NCBI RefSeq assembly: GCF_014650755.1
Contig: NZ_BMVO01000001.1
Span: forward strand, 951,555 to 1,015,554
Source: Streptomyces chryseus
GTDB lineage: Bacteria; Actinomycetota; Actinomycetes; Streptomycetales; Streptomycetaceae
Direction of reading: 5' to 3'
DNA: 64,000 nt
Both the position numbers and the translations under genes were made by a program. Position 1 is the first letter of the stretch. Each line of letters starts with the position of its first letter. This document shows, one piece after another, positions 1-8,456 of the stretch. The notes under the pieces were generated by a model, which did not search any database, had not been told where the DNA came from, and worked only from the letters and a program-made list of their open reading frames with translations.

Positions 1-317
1 ACCAGCTCCCGAACTCCACGCAGGAGGCGCTGATCGGCGGCTTCGTCCAGACCGACCAGCGCGAGCTGCTGGCGCCGTACACGGAGAAGTACTTCGCGGC
101 GGTCAAGGGCATCTGGGAGTCGCGCAGCCACGAGATGGCCCAGCAGATCGCGGTCGGCCTGTACCCGGCGGTCCAGGTCTCCCGGGCGACGCTGGACGCG
201 ACGGACGCCTGGCTTGCCTCGGCGGACCCGACCCCGGCCCTGCGCCGCCTGGTCCTGGAGTCCCGCTCGGGCATCGAACGCGCCCTGAAGGCACAGGCAG
301 CGGACGCCGCGGCCTAG
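1..317 (+). CDS. pepN: Aminopeptidase N, C-terminal fragment
   Basis: This is the 3' end of a gene that begins before the window; the reading frame is open from base 3. The visible 104 residues run from QLPNSTQEALIGGF to a tail rich in alanine. They match the helical C-terminal (ERAP1_C-like) domain of actinobacterial M1-family aminopeptidase N, a cytoplasmic zinc peptidase that removes N-terminal residues from peptides. The catalytic HExxH region lies outside the window, so the assignment rests on the C-terminal domain only. A strong hairpin with a short T run follows the stop codon by 13 bases. Confidence 0.75.
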   Translation, partial: QLPNSTQEALIGGFVQTDQRELLAPYTEKYFAAVKGIWESRSHEMAQQIAVGLYPAVQVSRATLDATDAWLASADPTPALRRLVLESRSGIERALKAQAADAAA

Positions 318-329
318 GAGCCGCCTGGA

Positions 330-358
330 GGGCGCTCCCCCAGCGGGGAGCGCCCTTT
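330..358. terminator. Rho-independent terminator after pepN
   Basis: An 11-bp perfect stem (GGGCGCTCCCC at 330-340 and its complement at 345-355) encloses a 4-base loop and is followed by TTT. It sits between convergent genes (aminopeptidase and allantoicase), so it may serve both strands. Confidence 0.8.
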
Positions 359-424
359 CGGCGCTTGAAACCGCCCGGCGGCCGGGCGCTGTGCCGCTGC
401 CGGCCGCCGGGCGGGGTCTGTGGG

Positions 425-1561
425 CTACTGCCCGGCCACGTCCTCGTACCGCGCCCGCAGGTCGGCCGCCCCCTGCTCGGTGAGCGCCCCGTGCAGCCGC
501 ATCCGGGCGACGCCGCCGTCGGGGAAGGCGTCGAGCCGTACGTGCGTGGCGACGGCCTGGGCCGGGAGCTTGAAGCGGTGCAGCGTGTCGGGCTGGAGCC
601 TGGTGCGCGGGATGATCTCGAACCACTCACCGTTCTCGCCGTTGCGCCCGCTGAGGGCGATCCAGCCGGCCGAGTTCCCCTTGAGGTACGCCGTGTCGAT
701 CTCGACGGCGCGGACAGCGCCCTGCGCCACGAGGCGGAACCGCACCCAGTCGTTGGTGTCGCGGACCCGGCGCCGGCGGTTCTCCCACCCGTCGTCCATC
801 TTCCGCGAGGTCCCCGGCAGGATGATCTGCGTCGGCGACGAGTAGAACTTGTCGGAAGCGTCCTCGTACACACCCCCGTTGAGCACCGACACGAGGTCGA
901 TGGTCCCGAGGAGGTCGAGCCACTGCGGGTCGGGCACGACGTCGCCGTGCACACGGAGCCGGGCGACACCGCCGTCGGGGTGCTGGCAGAGCCGGACGTG
1001 CGTGTAGCGGCGCTCGCCGCTGATCTCGAACCCGTTGGCGGCGTGCCCCCGCACGGGCGTCAGGGGAACGATCTCCTCCCACTTCACGTCGGCGGCGTGC
1101 AGCTGCTCGGGGCTCGGCGACCCCTCCACGGCGGCGGCCTGGATGCTCACGCGCTGCGGGTAGTTGCCCCGGAAGTGCGCGGTGTCGACGACGATGCCGC
1201 GAATGACGCCGGGGGCGCCGAGGCGGACGATGGCCCAGTCGTGGTCGTCGGGCGCGGGAAAGGGGTGCGCGCCGTCGGCACCGCGCCGCCGGCGGGTCTC
1301 CCACCCGTCCATGATCTTGCCCTTGTGCCCGAAGTGCTCCGGGTCGAAGACGGCACGCTCGCGGACGAGGAGGTTCTCGCGCTCGGCGAAGAACTCGTCG
1401 TTGGCGGCGACGACCCCGGCCCCGAGACGCCGGTCGGCCAGGTCGACGAGCTCGGTGAAGGGGAAGTCCCCGCCCCGGTAATCGGCGTACGGGTCGCCAC
1501 CCCCGTAGGGCGCGGCGTCGTTGGCGTGCGGGTCTTCGGCCTGTGCGGAGTTCGTCGTCAT
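425..1561 (-). CDS. alc: Allantoicase
   Basis: Allantoicase hydrolyses allantoate to ureidoglycolate and urea in purine/allantoin breakdown. The 378-residue product shows the two tandem allantoicase repeats typical of the family. Each repeat carries a version of the same motif: MDGWETRRRR near residue 84 and MDDGWENRRRR near residue 260. Each also has a later RLRVHG or RMRLHG strand. ATG at 1561 was chosen because the protein then begins just before the conserved PYADYRGGDFPFTELVDLADRRLG stretch; a GTG 15 bases upstream is possible. No strong ribosome-binding site is visible. The other ureide genes are not adjacent. A 15-base motif that recurs at 4219-4233 lies 29-43 bases upstream of the start. 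Confidence 0.9.
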   Translation of the reverse strand: MTTNSAQAEDPHANDAAPYGGGDPYADYRGGDFPFTELVDLADRRLGAGVVAANDEFFAERENLLVRERAVFDPEHFGHKGKIMDGWETRRRRGADGAHPFPAPDDHDWAIVRLGAPGVIRGIVVDTAHFRGNYPQRVSIQAAAVEGSPSPEQLHAADVKWEEIVPLTPVRGHAANGFEISGERRYTHVRLCQHPDGGVARLRVHGDVVPDPQWLDLLGTIDLVSVLNGGVYEDASDKFYSSPTQIILPGTSRKMDDGWENRRRRVRDTNDWVRFRLVAQGAVRAVEIDTAYLKGNSAGWIALSGRNGENGEWFEIIPRTRLQPDTLHRFKLPAQAVATHVRLDAFPDGGVARMRLHGALTEQGAADLRARYEDVAGQ

Positions 1562-2191
1562 GGGACCGACTGTCACACCGAATGAACGGTCAGGTCCATC
1601 GAATGTTTCTGGACAAGCTTTGAAGCAGAGATGAACGGTGGCGGGGTCAGGAGTCTTCACCGGCCCCTCGGGCAGCCACCGACCGCAACGAACCAAAACC
1701 CCCAGACCGCGCACCGAGCCACTACCCGTGTGACTGATGAGCCTGGAGAGGCGACCGCCGCCAGGAACTGTGCGGTTGGCGCCATTCCAGGGCAGCGCAG
1801 CGTCCGCAGGTCGCCCGGCCAGGCCGGCCGACCACCGGCGTGGGCGCATATGTGCATCGCAAACGTGGTGCCGCACCAACAACCGTCGCCGCACCCGCCG
1901 AGCCAGGGGCCGCACCACCCCCGGAAGCTACCGCGCCCCACCCACTCACCCGACAGCCACCGAACCCACCCGCACCACTCCCCGGACTTCCCGTGCTGGG
2001 CGTTTTTCTTGGGCCGTCCCCTGTTGAGCGTCAGCGGTGGGCCGGGGTGGTGGGTCAAGGGTGGAGCGAAGCGCAATCGCCGAAGGCGACGCGACGCAGG
2101 AGCGCCCTTGACGCACCACCCCGGCCCACCGACCCTGAAGCGCCAGGGACGGCCCGAGAACCACCCCGCCGAACAACCAGTGGTACACCCT
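1562..2191. other. Intergenic region, no convincing gene
   Basis: These 630 bases separate allantoicase from the LysR gene. Open frames exist on both strands but are low-complexity Pro/His/Arg/Gly translations without family resemblance. The region holds the allantoicase promoter area, including an imperfect dyad GTCCA-N11-TGGAC near 1594-1614, and the long inverted repeat described separately. Confidence 0.6.
2010..2158. repeat. Long imperfect inverted repeat
   Basis: The core arms are 26 bases each (2036-2061 and 2105-2130) with one mismatch. They contain the pairs GGTGGGCCGGGGTGG / CCACCCCGGCCCACC and TCAAGGG / CCCTTGA. Outer, less perfect complementarity extends to about 2010 and 2158 (GGGCCGTCCC against GGGACGGCCC). 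A small internal dyad, TCGCCGAAGGCGA, lies in the loop. It could form a large cruciform or RNA hairpin downstream of the LysR gene, which ends at 2192. Confidence 0.7.
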
Positions 2192-3100
2192 TCACCCCCG
2201 TCGCGCCGTAGCCACCTCCCGGAGGGCGGCCAGGACGCGGGCCACGGCCGGACCCGCCTCCGCTCCCCGGCGTACCGCCGCCACGACGTGGCGCTGGGGC
2301 TGGTCCGCGCTCAGGACCCGCATCACCACTCCCGTTCGCCGCTCCGCCGCCGCCATGCGCGGCACCAGCGCCACGCCCATGCCCGCCTCGACCATGGCCA
2401 GGATCGCCGTCCAGCCGGCGGCGCTGTGCGCCTGCTCCGGCACGAAGCCCGCCGCCTCGCACGCGTGGCGCGTGATCTCCGACCACGGCCCGCTCCCGCC
2501 GAAGATCCACGGCTCGCCCGACAGGTCGGCCAGCCTCAGCCCCGGCGCCGCCGCCATGGGGTGTCCCGCCGGGAGCGCCACGTCCAGCGGGTCGGCCAGC
2601 AGCGGCACGCGGGCCAGTTGCTGGTCGCGGGCGGTCGGCGCGTGCGCCGCCAGCGACAGCGCCAGGTCCACGGCCCCGCTCGCCAGCAGCTCGTACGCCT
2701 CCGCCGCCTCCGCCTCCCGCACCCGCACCTCCAGCGCGGGATGGGTCGTACGCAGCCGCTGTACCGCCGGCACCACCAGCGCGGGCACGGCCGTCGAGAA
2801 CGCCCCCACGCGCACCTCGCCCGCCTCTCCCCGCACGTAGCCCGTCAACTCGGCGTCCGCCTGCTCCAGTTGCGCGAAGACCGCCTCCGCGTGCCGCAGC
2901 ACCAGGTGGGCGGCGTCCGTCAGGCGAACCCGCCGCCCGTGCGCCTCAAGGAGGGGTACGCCGAGTTGCTTGCCGAGGTTGGACAATTGCTGCGAAACGG
3001 CCGACGGCGTCATCATCAACGCCTCGGCCGTCGCGGTCACGGTCCCCCGCTCACGCAGGGTCCGCAGGATCCGCAGCTTCTTGATGTCCCACTCGATCAT
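2192..3100 (-). CDS. LysR-family transcriptional regulator
   Basis: The 302-residue product starts MIEWDIKKLRILRTLRERGTV. It has an N-terminal winged helix-turn-helix (about residues 5-65, TATAEALMMTPSAVSQQLSNL) followed by a LysR substrate-binding domain that includes the usual ALPAGHPMA segment. It probably controls the adjacent EamA transporter gene, which lies 53 bases upstream on the same strand; the effector cannot be read from sequence. The start ATG at 3100 is the first one that keeps the full HTH. Confidence 0.85.
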   Translation of the reverse strand: MIEWDIKKLRILRTLRERGTVTATAEALMMTPSAVSQQLSNLGKQLGVPLLEAHGRRVRLTDAAHLVLRHAEAVFAQLEQADAELTGYVRGEAGEVRVGAFSTAVPALVVPAVQRLRTTHPALEVRVREAEAAEAYELLASGAVDLALSLAAHAPTARDQQLARVPLLADPLDVALPAGHPMAAAPGLRLADLSGEPWIFGGSGPWSEITRHACEAAGFVPEQAHSAAGWTAILAMVEAGMGVALVPRMAAAERRTGVVMRVLSADQPQRHVVAAVRRGAEAGPAVARVLAALREVATARRG

Positions 3101-3153
3101 GGGACGGAATGTATCCCGGCGCCCTTCCCGGCCGGAGGCGGAAAGCCCTCCCG

Positions 3154-4119
3154 TCACCGCCCCCGTCCCGCCCCCAGCATCACTCCGCCGAGGATCAGCG
3201 CCATGCATACGATCTGCACCGGGCCCGTCGCCTCGCCCAGCAGGACGAAGGAGAGCAGCGCCACGCACACCGGCTGGAGGTAGTAGACGACGCCCGCCCT
3301 CGCCGCGCCGATCAGCGCGATCGCCTTGTTCCACGCGAAGAACGCGACCGCGGAGGAGAAGACGCCCACGTACACCAGCGGGCCGACCGTTCCCGCCGTC
3401 GGCTGGAAGCCACCCTGGAGCGCCAGGCTGACGGCGTACGCCGGCAGGAGCATCAACGCGCCGAGCACGAACGTGCTGAAGAGGAACGCCAGTCCGCCGA
3501 TCCCGGTGGGCTTGCGCCGCAGCAGCGCACTGTACGAGCCGAAGCAGACGGCCGCCGCCAGCATCCACAGGTCCCCGGCGGCGAAGTCCATGGCGAGGGA
3601 GCTCTTGCTGACCAGAAGCAGTACCCCAAGGCACGCCACCAGCATGCCGACCGTGCGGCGAGCGCCGATGCGGGCGCCTCCCAGGCGCTCGTACGCGGCC
3701 ATCAGAACCGGCGAGGCGGCCATGATCATGCCCATGTTGCCGGCCGACGTCGAGAGTCCGGCCTGGTTCACGAGGGTGTTGTAGACCGTCACGCCGAGGA
3801 GCGAAGCCAGCACCACGAAGCCCAAGTTGCGCCGCAGCACCGCCCGTTGGCGCCACGCCTCGCGGGCGGCGAAGGGGGCGACGGCGACGATCGCCACGAT
3901 CCAGCGCCAGAAGGCAGCCTGCACGGGCGGGACGGAGTCGTGGAGGGCCCGGGAAGTGACGAAGCTGCCGGACCAGACGACCGTCGCGACGGCCGCGAGC
4001 ACGAGACCGACGGCGGTCGCCCTCTCGGCGCCTACCGACCGCCCGCCCGCTCCGGCGTCCGCACTCCCCCTCTCTCCCACCGGCTCGCTACCGACCTGGA
4101 CGCGGTCCTGGACTGCCAC
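3154..4119 (-). CDS. EamA/DMT-superfamily transporter (first copy)
   Basis: This is an integral membrane protein of about 321 residues with roughly ten hydrophobic segments, arranged as two EamA repeats of five. Typical motifs are WSGSFVTSRAL at the start of repeat 1 and VGVFSSAVAFFAWNKAIALIG in repeat 2. Family members export small metabolites or amino acids; the substrate is unknown. GTG at 4119 was chosen because AGGGG lies six bases upstream and the preceding in-frame residues are charged and unrelated to the family. It ends 53 bases before the LysR start, so the two may be cotranscribed. Confidence 0.8.
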   Translation of the reverse strand: MAVQDRVQVGSEPVGERGSADAGAGGRSVGAERATAVGLVLAAVATVVWSGSFVTSRALHDSVPPVQAAFWRWIVAIVAVAPFAAREAWRQRAVLRRNLGFVVLASLLGVTVYNTLVNQAGLSTSAGNMGMIMAASPVLMAAYERLGGARIGARRTVGMLVACLGVLLLVSKSSLAMDFAAGDLWMLAAAVCFGSYSALLRRKPTGIGGLAFLFSTFVLGALMLLPAYAVSLALQGGFQPTAGTVGPLVYVGVFSSAVAFFAWNKAIALIGAARAGVVYYLQPVCVALLSFVLLGEATGPVQIVCMALILGGVMLGAGRGR

Positions 4120-4195
4120 TGTTGTCCCCTGCCCCTCCGACGTGTTCCTTCGCGCTTCCGCGCTTCCGCACTTCCGCGCTTCTTGATCGCGAGCT

Positions 4196-5143
4196 CTACC
4201 GTCGCACCGCCCCACCCATCAGGTCCATCGAATCTTTTTGATCGATCCCTTCAGTTGATCTGAACGATTGCCCCGGAGGCCCTCCCTTCGGAGCGGCCGC
4301 CTTCCCCTGCCCCAGCAGCGTCGCTCCGAGCGCGATCGCCATGCCCAGGAGCTGCACCGGCGTCAGCGCCTCCCCCAGCGCCACCCAGCCGATCACCGCG
4401 GCGGTCAGCGGCGACAGCGGCCCCAGGAAGGTCACCGAGGTCGCGGTGAGCCGGCCGATGCCGCGGAACCACAGCCAGTACGCGACCGCCGTGTTCACCA
4501 GCGCGAGGTAGAGGTAGCCACCGACGGCCCGCCCGTCCAGCGCCGGCGGCGCACCCTCCACCAGAAAGGCGACGGGTGCGATCAGCAGCCCGCCCGCGGT
4601 CAGTTGCCAGCCGGTCATCACCAGCGGACCCACGCCCTCCGGCCGCCCCCAGCGCTTGGTCAGCACTGTGCCCGCGGCCATCGACGCGGAGGAGGTGAGG
4701 GCCGCCAGCACCCCCAGGGTGTCCAGCGCGGCGGTGGCGCGCAGCACCACCAGGCTCACACCGAGCGCGGCGGCGATCCCGGTCAGCAGGGTGCGTACGG
4801 TCGGCTTCTCGCTCAGCAGCAGGACGGCGAGCCCGGCGACCCACAGCGGTGCCAGCGAGCCGAAGACCGCCGCCATGCCGCCCGGCAGCCGGTACGCGGA
4901 GAGGAAGAGCAGCGGGAAGAACGCCCCGATGTTGAGCGCCCCGAGTGCGGCCGCCTTCCCCCACCAGACCCCGCGCGGCAGCGTTCTGGCGATCGCGAGC
5001 AGGACGAGCCCGGCGGGCAGAGCGCGCATCAGGCCGGTGAAGAGCGGCCGGTCGGGCGGCAGGAATTCGGTGGCGACGGCGTACGTCGAGCCCCACGAGA
5101 TGGGCGCGAGCGCGGTGAGCGCGATGGTCCCGGCACGATGCAT
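4196..5143 (-). CDS. EamA/DMT-superfamily transporter (second copy)
   Basis: The product has about 315 residues with two EamA repeats and about ten membrane segments. Key stretches are PISWGSTYAVATEFLP at the N-terminus and ALVNTAVAYWLWFRGIGRL in the second repeat. It is a different subfamily from the neighbouring EamA gene, so this is not a recent duplication. The C-terminal tail after residue 285 is hydrophilic. ATG at 5143 starts right before the first membrane segment. The gene is divergent from a MarR gene across a perfect palindrome, so the transporter is probably repressed by that MarR protein. Confidence 0.82.
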   Translation of the reverse strand: MHRAGTIALTALAPISWGSTYAVATEFLPPDRPLFTGLMRALPAGLVLLAIARTLPRGVWWGKAAALGALNIGAFFPLLFLSAYRLPGGMAAVFGSLAPLWVAGLAVLLLSEKPTVRTLLTGIAAALGVSLVVLRATAALDTLGVLAALTSSASMAAGTVLTKRWGRPEGVGPLVMTGWQLTAGGLLIAPVAFLVEGAPPALDGRAVGGYLYLALVNTAVAYWLWFRGIGRLTATSVTFLGPLSPLTAAVIGWVALGEALTPVQLLGMAIALGATLLGQGKAAAPKGGPPGQSFRSTEGIDQKDSMDLMGGAVRR

Positions 5144-5210
5144 GACTGCACTGACCCCCCGAGGTCGGACTGCGAAGAGGAAGGAGACCGACCAGAAGAA
5201 GCAGGTCGAT

Positions 5211-5240
5211 GGCAAGTAGCTTACTCGTAAGCTACTTGCC
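5211..5240. promoter_or_regulatory. Perfect 30-bp palindrome, candidate MarR operator
   Basis: Two 14-base arms (GGCAAGTAGCTTAC and its exact complement) flank a 2-base centre, TC. It lies between the divergent EamA gene (start 5143) and MarR gene (start 5290). A weaker related dyad, CGCAA-N10-TTGCG, follows directly at 5241-5259 and carries an ACTACTT half-site. This arrangement is typical of an autoregulated MarR repressor that also controls the divergent transporter. Confidence 0.75.
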
Positions 5241-5289
5241 CGCAAACTACTTTCTTGCGGTCGACCTGAAGTCTTCGGATACTGCGCTC

Positions 5290-5826
5290 ATGACGACCAA
5301 GGCCACCAGGACCACCGACGCCGCCAAGCCGGCCGGCAAGGACCCCGTCGACGCCATCACGGCCCAGTGGGCCGAGGTGCGCCCCGACCTCGACACCGCC
5401 CCGATGGCGGTCTTCGGACGCGTCTATCGCGTCGCGCGCGCGATGGGCGACCGCATCGAGAAGGCGTACGACCGGTTCGGGATCGCGCGCGGGGAGTTCG
5501 ACGTCCTCGCGACGCTGCGCCGCTCCGGCGAGCCGTACACGCTCTCGCCGCGCCAGCTCTCCGCGACGCTGATGCTCACGACCGGCGGGATGACGGGCCG
5601 GCTCGACAAGCTGGAACGGGCCGGTCTGCTCAGCCGCAGCCCCGACCCGCACGACCGGCGCGGGCTGCGGGTGACGCTCTCCGAGCGCGGCCTCGCGATC
5701 GTCGACGAGGCCGTGGTGGCGGGGCTGGAGATCCAGCACGAGGCACTCGAAGGGCTCCGCGAGGACCAGGTGGAGCAGCTCCAGGAGCTGCTGCGCCTGC
5801 TACTGGCCGGCAGCACCCGCGACTGA
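5290..5826 (+). CDS. MarR-family transcriptional regulator
   Basis: The 178-residue product has a central winged helix (about residues 65-135). It includes GEFDVLATLRRSG, the recognition-helix area LSATLMLTTGGMTGRLDKLE, and the wing RSPDPHDRRGLRVTLS. These match MarR regulators that bind DNA as dimers and release it on binding small phenolic or drug-like ligands. It is divergent from an EamA exporter with a 30-bp palindrome between them, consistent with a repressor/efflux pair. ATG at 5290 is used; an in-frame upstream extension would run through the palindrome and is unlikely to be coding. Confidence 0.88.
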   Translation: MTTKATRTTDAAKPAGKDPVDAITAQWAEVRPDLDTAPMAVFGRVYRVARAMGDRIEKAYDRFGIARGEFDVLATLRRSGEPYTLSPRQLSATLMLTTGGMTGRLDKLERAGLLSRSPDPHDRRGLRVTLSERGLAIVDEAVVAGLEIQHEALEGLREDQVEQLQELLRLLLAGSTRD

Positions 5827-5866
5827 CGGGGGCCCGCACCCCCCGCATGCCTGCCCCCGACAACGC

Positions 5867-5897
5867 CCGAGGGCGCCCCCAGTGGAGGCGCCCTCGG
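5867..5897. terminator. Bidirectional hairpin terminator
   Basis: An 11-bp perfect stem (CCGAGGGCGCC at 5867-5877 and its complement at 5887-5897) has a 9-base loop. It lies between the convergent MarR and small membrane protein genes. Confidence 0.7.
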
Positions 5898-5967
5898 AGA
5901 ACCGTCGTATCTGTACTGCGGGACTCCGCACGGTCAGCGAGACCGCACGGTCAGCAGCCCCGCGAGG

Positions 5968-6198
5968 TCAGCTCTGCTTCTTGGACTTGTCCAGCACCAT
6001 GACGAGTCCCGCGATCACCACGAACAGCGCGATCGGAGCCACGACATACAGGCCGAGCGTCTCGGCCACACTCAGGCCGGATCCCGGATCGTCACCGTCG
6101 TCGGGCGTGAGCGCGAGCGCGGGGGACGACATGAGCAGCATCATCAGCGTCGTACCGGCCGCGACAGCACCGGCGCGCAGGGCGTTCTTCTTGTCCAC
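5968..6198 (-). CDS. Small membrane protein with signal sequence
   Basis: The 76-residue product starts at GTG 6198. It has a positively charged N-terminus (MDKKN), a hydrophobic signal-like stretch ending at SSPALAL, a short acidic segment (TPDDGDDPGSG), a second hydrophobic helix (residues about 44-69) and a lysine-rich tail DKSKKQS. It is probably a one-pass membrane protein after signal cleavage, or a two-pass protein if uncleaved. No function can be assigned. The coding pattern and clean signal-peptide layout support a real gene. Confidence 0.65.
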   Translation of the reverse strand: MDKKNALRAGAVAAGTTLMMLLMSSPALALTPDDGDDPGSGLSVAETLGLYVVAPIALFVVIAGLVMVLDKSKKQS

Positions 6199-6218
6199 GG
6201 TGCCAACCTAGCGAACGC

Positions 6219-8456
6219 CTAGGCGGGCCGCGCGCCCGGGGGTGCCGTACGGGGCCGGAAGGCGGCGACGAGGTCGTGCAGACGAGGTGACGAGGCCAGG
6301 TCCTCCAGGGTGGTGGGGCGCCCTTCGGCGTCGGCGAGCGGCAGGCGCCAGTTCGGGTACTGGTCCCAGGTGCCCGGAAGGTTCTGCGGCCGGCGGTCGC
6401 CCACCGCGTCCGGCAGCCAGATACCGATCATCCGGGCCGGGGTGCGCAGCAGGAACCGGTACACGGCACGGATCTCGCCCTCCTCGTCGCCGGCGCCCTC
6501 GGGCAGCAGGCCGAGCCTGGCCAGGTACGACAGCCAGTCGGCCACTTCCACGGCCGCCTCGGCCCGCTCCTCCTCCAGCGGCCGGGTGAGCAGGCCGAGC
6601 CGATGGCGCAGCGCCACGTGCTCGCCCGTCAGGCGGGCGGCGGTGGAGGGCAGGTCGTGGGTCGTCGCCGTGGCCAGGCAGTGCTCGCGCCAGGCGTCCG
6701 GGGGCAGCGGTCCGCCCGTACCGGCCCAGTCGCGCTCGAACCACATCACCGACGTGCCGGACACGCCGCGCTGGGCGAGGGCGTCCCGTACCCCCGGCTC
6801 GACCGTCCCCAGGTCCTCCCCTATGACGCTCGCGCCGGCCAGGTGCGCCTCCAGGGCGAGTACGGCGAGCATCGCCTCCGCGTCGTAGCGGACGTACGTC
6901 CCCTCCGTCGGCCGCAGGCCCTCCGGGACCCACCAGAGCCGGAAGAGGCCCATGACGTGGTCGATGCGCAGCGCGCCGGCGTTGCGCAGCAGTCCGCGCA
7001 GCAGGCCGCGGAACGGGGCGTACCCGGCGGCGGCCAGGACGTCGGGGCGCCACGGAGGCAGCCCCCAGTCCTGGCCGAGCGCGTTGAAGGCGTCCGGCGG
7101 GGCGCCGACGGACATGCCGCGGGCGTACGCGTCCTGCTGCGCCCAGGCGTCCGCGCCGCCCGGGTGCACGCCGACGGCCAGGTCGTGGACGATGCCGACG
7201 GGCATGCCGGCCTCGCGGGCGGCGTTCTGGGCGGCGGCCAGTTGGCAGTCGGTGAGCCACGCCAGCCAGCCGTGCAGGTCGACGCGGTCGTGCAGCTCGT
7301 CGCGGGCGCGCCCGACGGCGGCGGAGCGCGGGTCGTCGCGCAGTGCGGCCGGCCAGGTGTGCCAGTCGGGCCCGTACACCTCGGCGAGCGCGCACCAGGT
7401 GGCGTGGTCCTCCAGCGCCGTGCCCTGTTCGGCGAGGAAGTCGCAGTAGGCGGCGCGTCGGCCGGGGCCGAGCGGGACCTGCCGTACGAGCTCCAGGGCC
7501 CGCTTCTTCAGCTGCCACACGGCGTCGCGGTCGATCAGCTCGCCCTTGTTGAGGACGCCGTCGCGCAGGGTGGCGGCCCGGTCGAGCAGCTCGTCGATGC
7601 GGGCGCGGTCGGCCGGCGGGACGTGGGCGTACTCCGGGACGTCCTCGACCCGCAGGTGCACGGGGTCGGGAAAGCGACGCGAGGAGGGGCGGTACGGCGA
7701 GGGGTCGGTGGGCGTACCGGGGACGGCGGCGTGCAGCGGGTTGATCTGGACGAAGCCGACGCCGAGGGAGCGCCCGGACCAGGCGGCGAGCTCGGCGAGG
7801 TCTCCGAGGTCACCCATGCCCCAGGAGCGCCGGGAGAGGAGGGAGTAGAGCTGGACCATGAACCCGTAGGTGCGGCCGGGGGGCCGCGGCACACGGGCGG
7901 GCGCGACGATCAGCGTGGCGGCGTCCTCCTGCCCTTGCGGCGTACGGACACCCAGCCGGTGCACTCCGAGCGGTAACCGGCCCCAGCCCTCCCCGCCTTC
8001 ACCGCCCTCGACGCGCGGGCCGACCTCGCCGCTCTCGCCAACCGCCCGGCCCGGGCCACCCGCTCCACCCCCACCGCCCGTACCGTCCGCCACCGACGGC
8101 GGCGCGTCGGTGAGCGGTTCGGGCGGGGCGGCGTCGGGCACGTCCCACTCCACGGCCGGTCCCTGCTCCGTCTCGACGCGCAGCCGCGTACCGGCGGGCA
8201 GGCCGGTGAGGGCCGGCGGCGGCTGGGGGCCGGCCGGACCCGTCCAGGACACCAGTGCGGCGGGCAGCAGGCGGCGGGCGGTGGCGGCCTCGTGCGCTTC
8301 GAGGGCCGTACGCACCGCCTCGGGCGTGCGCGCGTCGACGCCCAGGGCGGCCAGAACGGCCACCACCGTGTCGTCGGGGACCTGGAGCGTGCGGTGCGCC
8401 GACGGCTGGTAGGACGTGGCGACGCCGTGCAGGGCCGCGAGCCGGGCAAGGCCCAT
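6219..8456 (-). CDS. malQ: 4-alpha-glucanotransferase (amylomaltase, GH77)
   Basis: MalQ transfers alpha-1,4-glucan chains between maltodextrins and releases glucose in the cytoplasm. The 745-residue product carries the GH77 triad by motif: nucleophile D499 in RIDHVMGLFR, acid/base E547 in GEDLGTVEPG, and D601 in THDLPSTAARL. The spacing is close to that in characterised amylomaltases. The substrate loop DPSPYRPSSRRFPDP is present. An N-terminal domain of about 180 residues contains a Gly/Glu-rich low-complexity insert near residues 120-160. The ATG directly follows the TAG stop of a small upstream ORF with no gap, so the two are probably translationally coupled. Confidence 0.92.
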   Translation of the reverse strand: MGLARLAALHGVATSYQPSAHRTLQVPDDTVVAVLAALGVDARTPEAVRTALEAHEAATARRLLPAALVSWTGPAGPQPPPALTGLPAGTRLRVETEQGPAVEWDVPDAAPPEPLTDAPPSVADGTGGGGGAGGPGRAVGESGEVGPRVEGGEGGEGWGRLPLGVHRLGVRTPQGQEDAATLIVAPARVPRPPGRTYGFMVQLYSLLSRRSWGMGDLGDLAELAAWSGRSLGVGFVQINPLHAAVPGTPTDPSPYRPSSRRFPDPVHLRVEDVPEYAHVPPADRARIDELLDRAATLRDGVLNKGELIDRDAVWQLKKRALELVRQVPLGPGRRAAYCDFLAEQGTALEDHATWCALAEVYGPDWHTWPAALRDDPRSAAVGRARDELHDRVDLHGWLAWLTDCQLAAAQNAAREAGMPVGIVHDLAVGVHPGGADAWAQQDAYARGMSVGAPPDAFNALGQDWGLPPWRPDVLAAAGYAPFRGLLRGLLRNAGALRIDHVMGLFRLWWVPEGLRPTEGTYVRYDAEAMLAVLALEAHLAGASVIGEDLGTVEPGVRDALAQRGVSGTSVMWFERDWAGTGGPLPPDAWREHCLATATTHDLPSTAARLTGEHVALRHRLGLLTRPLEEERAEAAVEVADWLSYLARLGLLPEGAGDEEGEIRAVYRFLLRTPARMIGIWLPDAVGDRRPQNLPGTWDQYPNWRLPLADAEGRPTTLEDLASSPRLHDLVAAFRPRTAPPGARPA

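Noticed and set aside
1631..3283. Long plus-strand open frame through the LysR gene and its flank
   Set aside because: Its product is Arg/His/Pro-rich without family resemblance, and it is antisense to a clear LysR gene. It is a GC-bias shadow.
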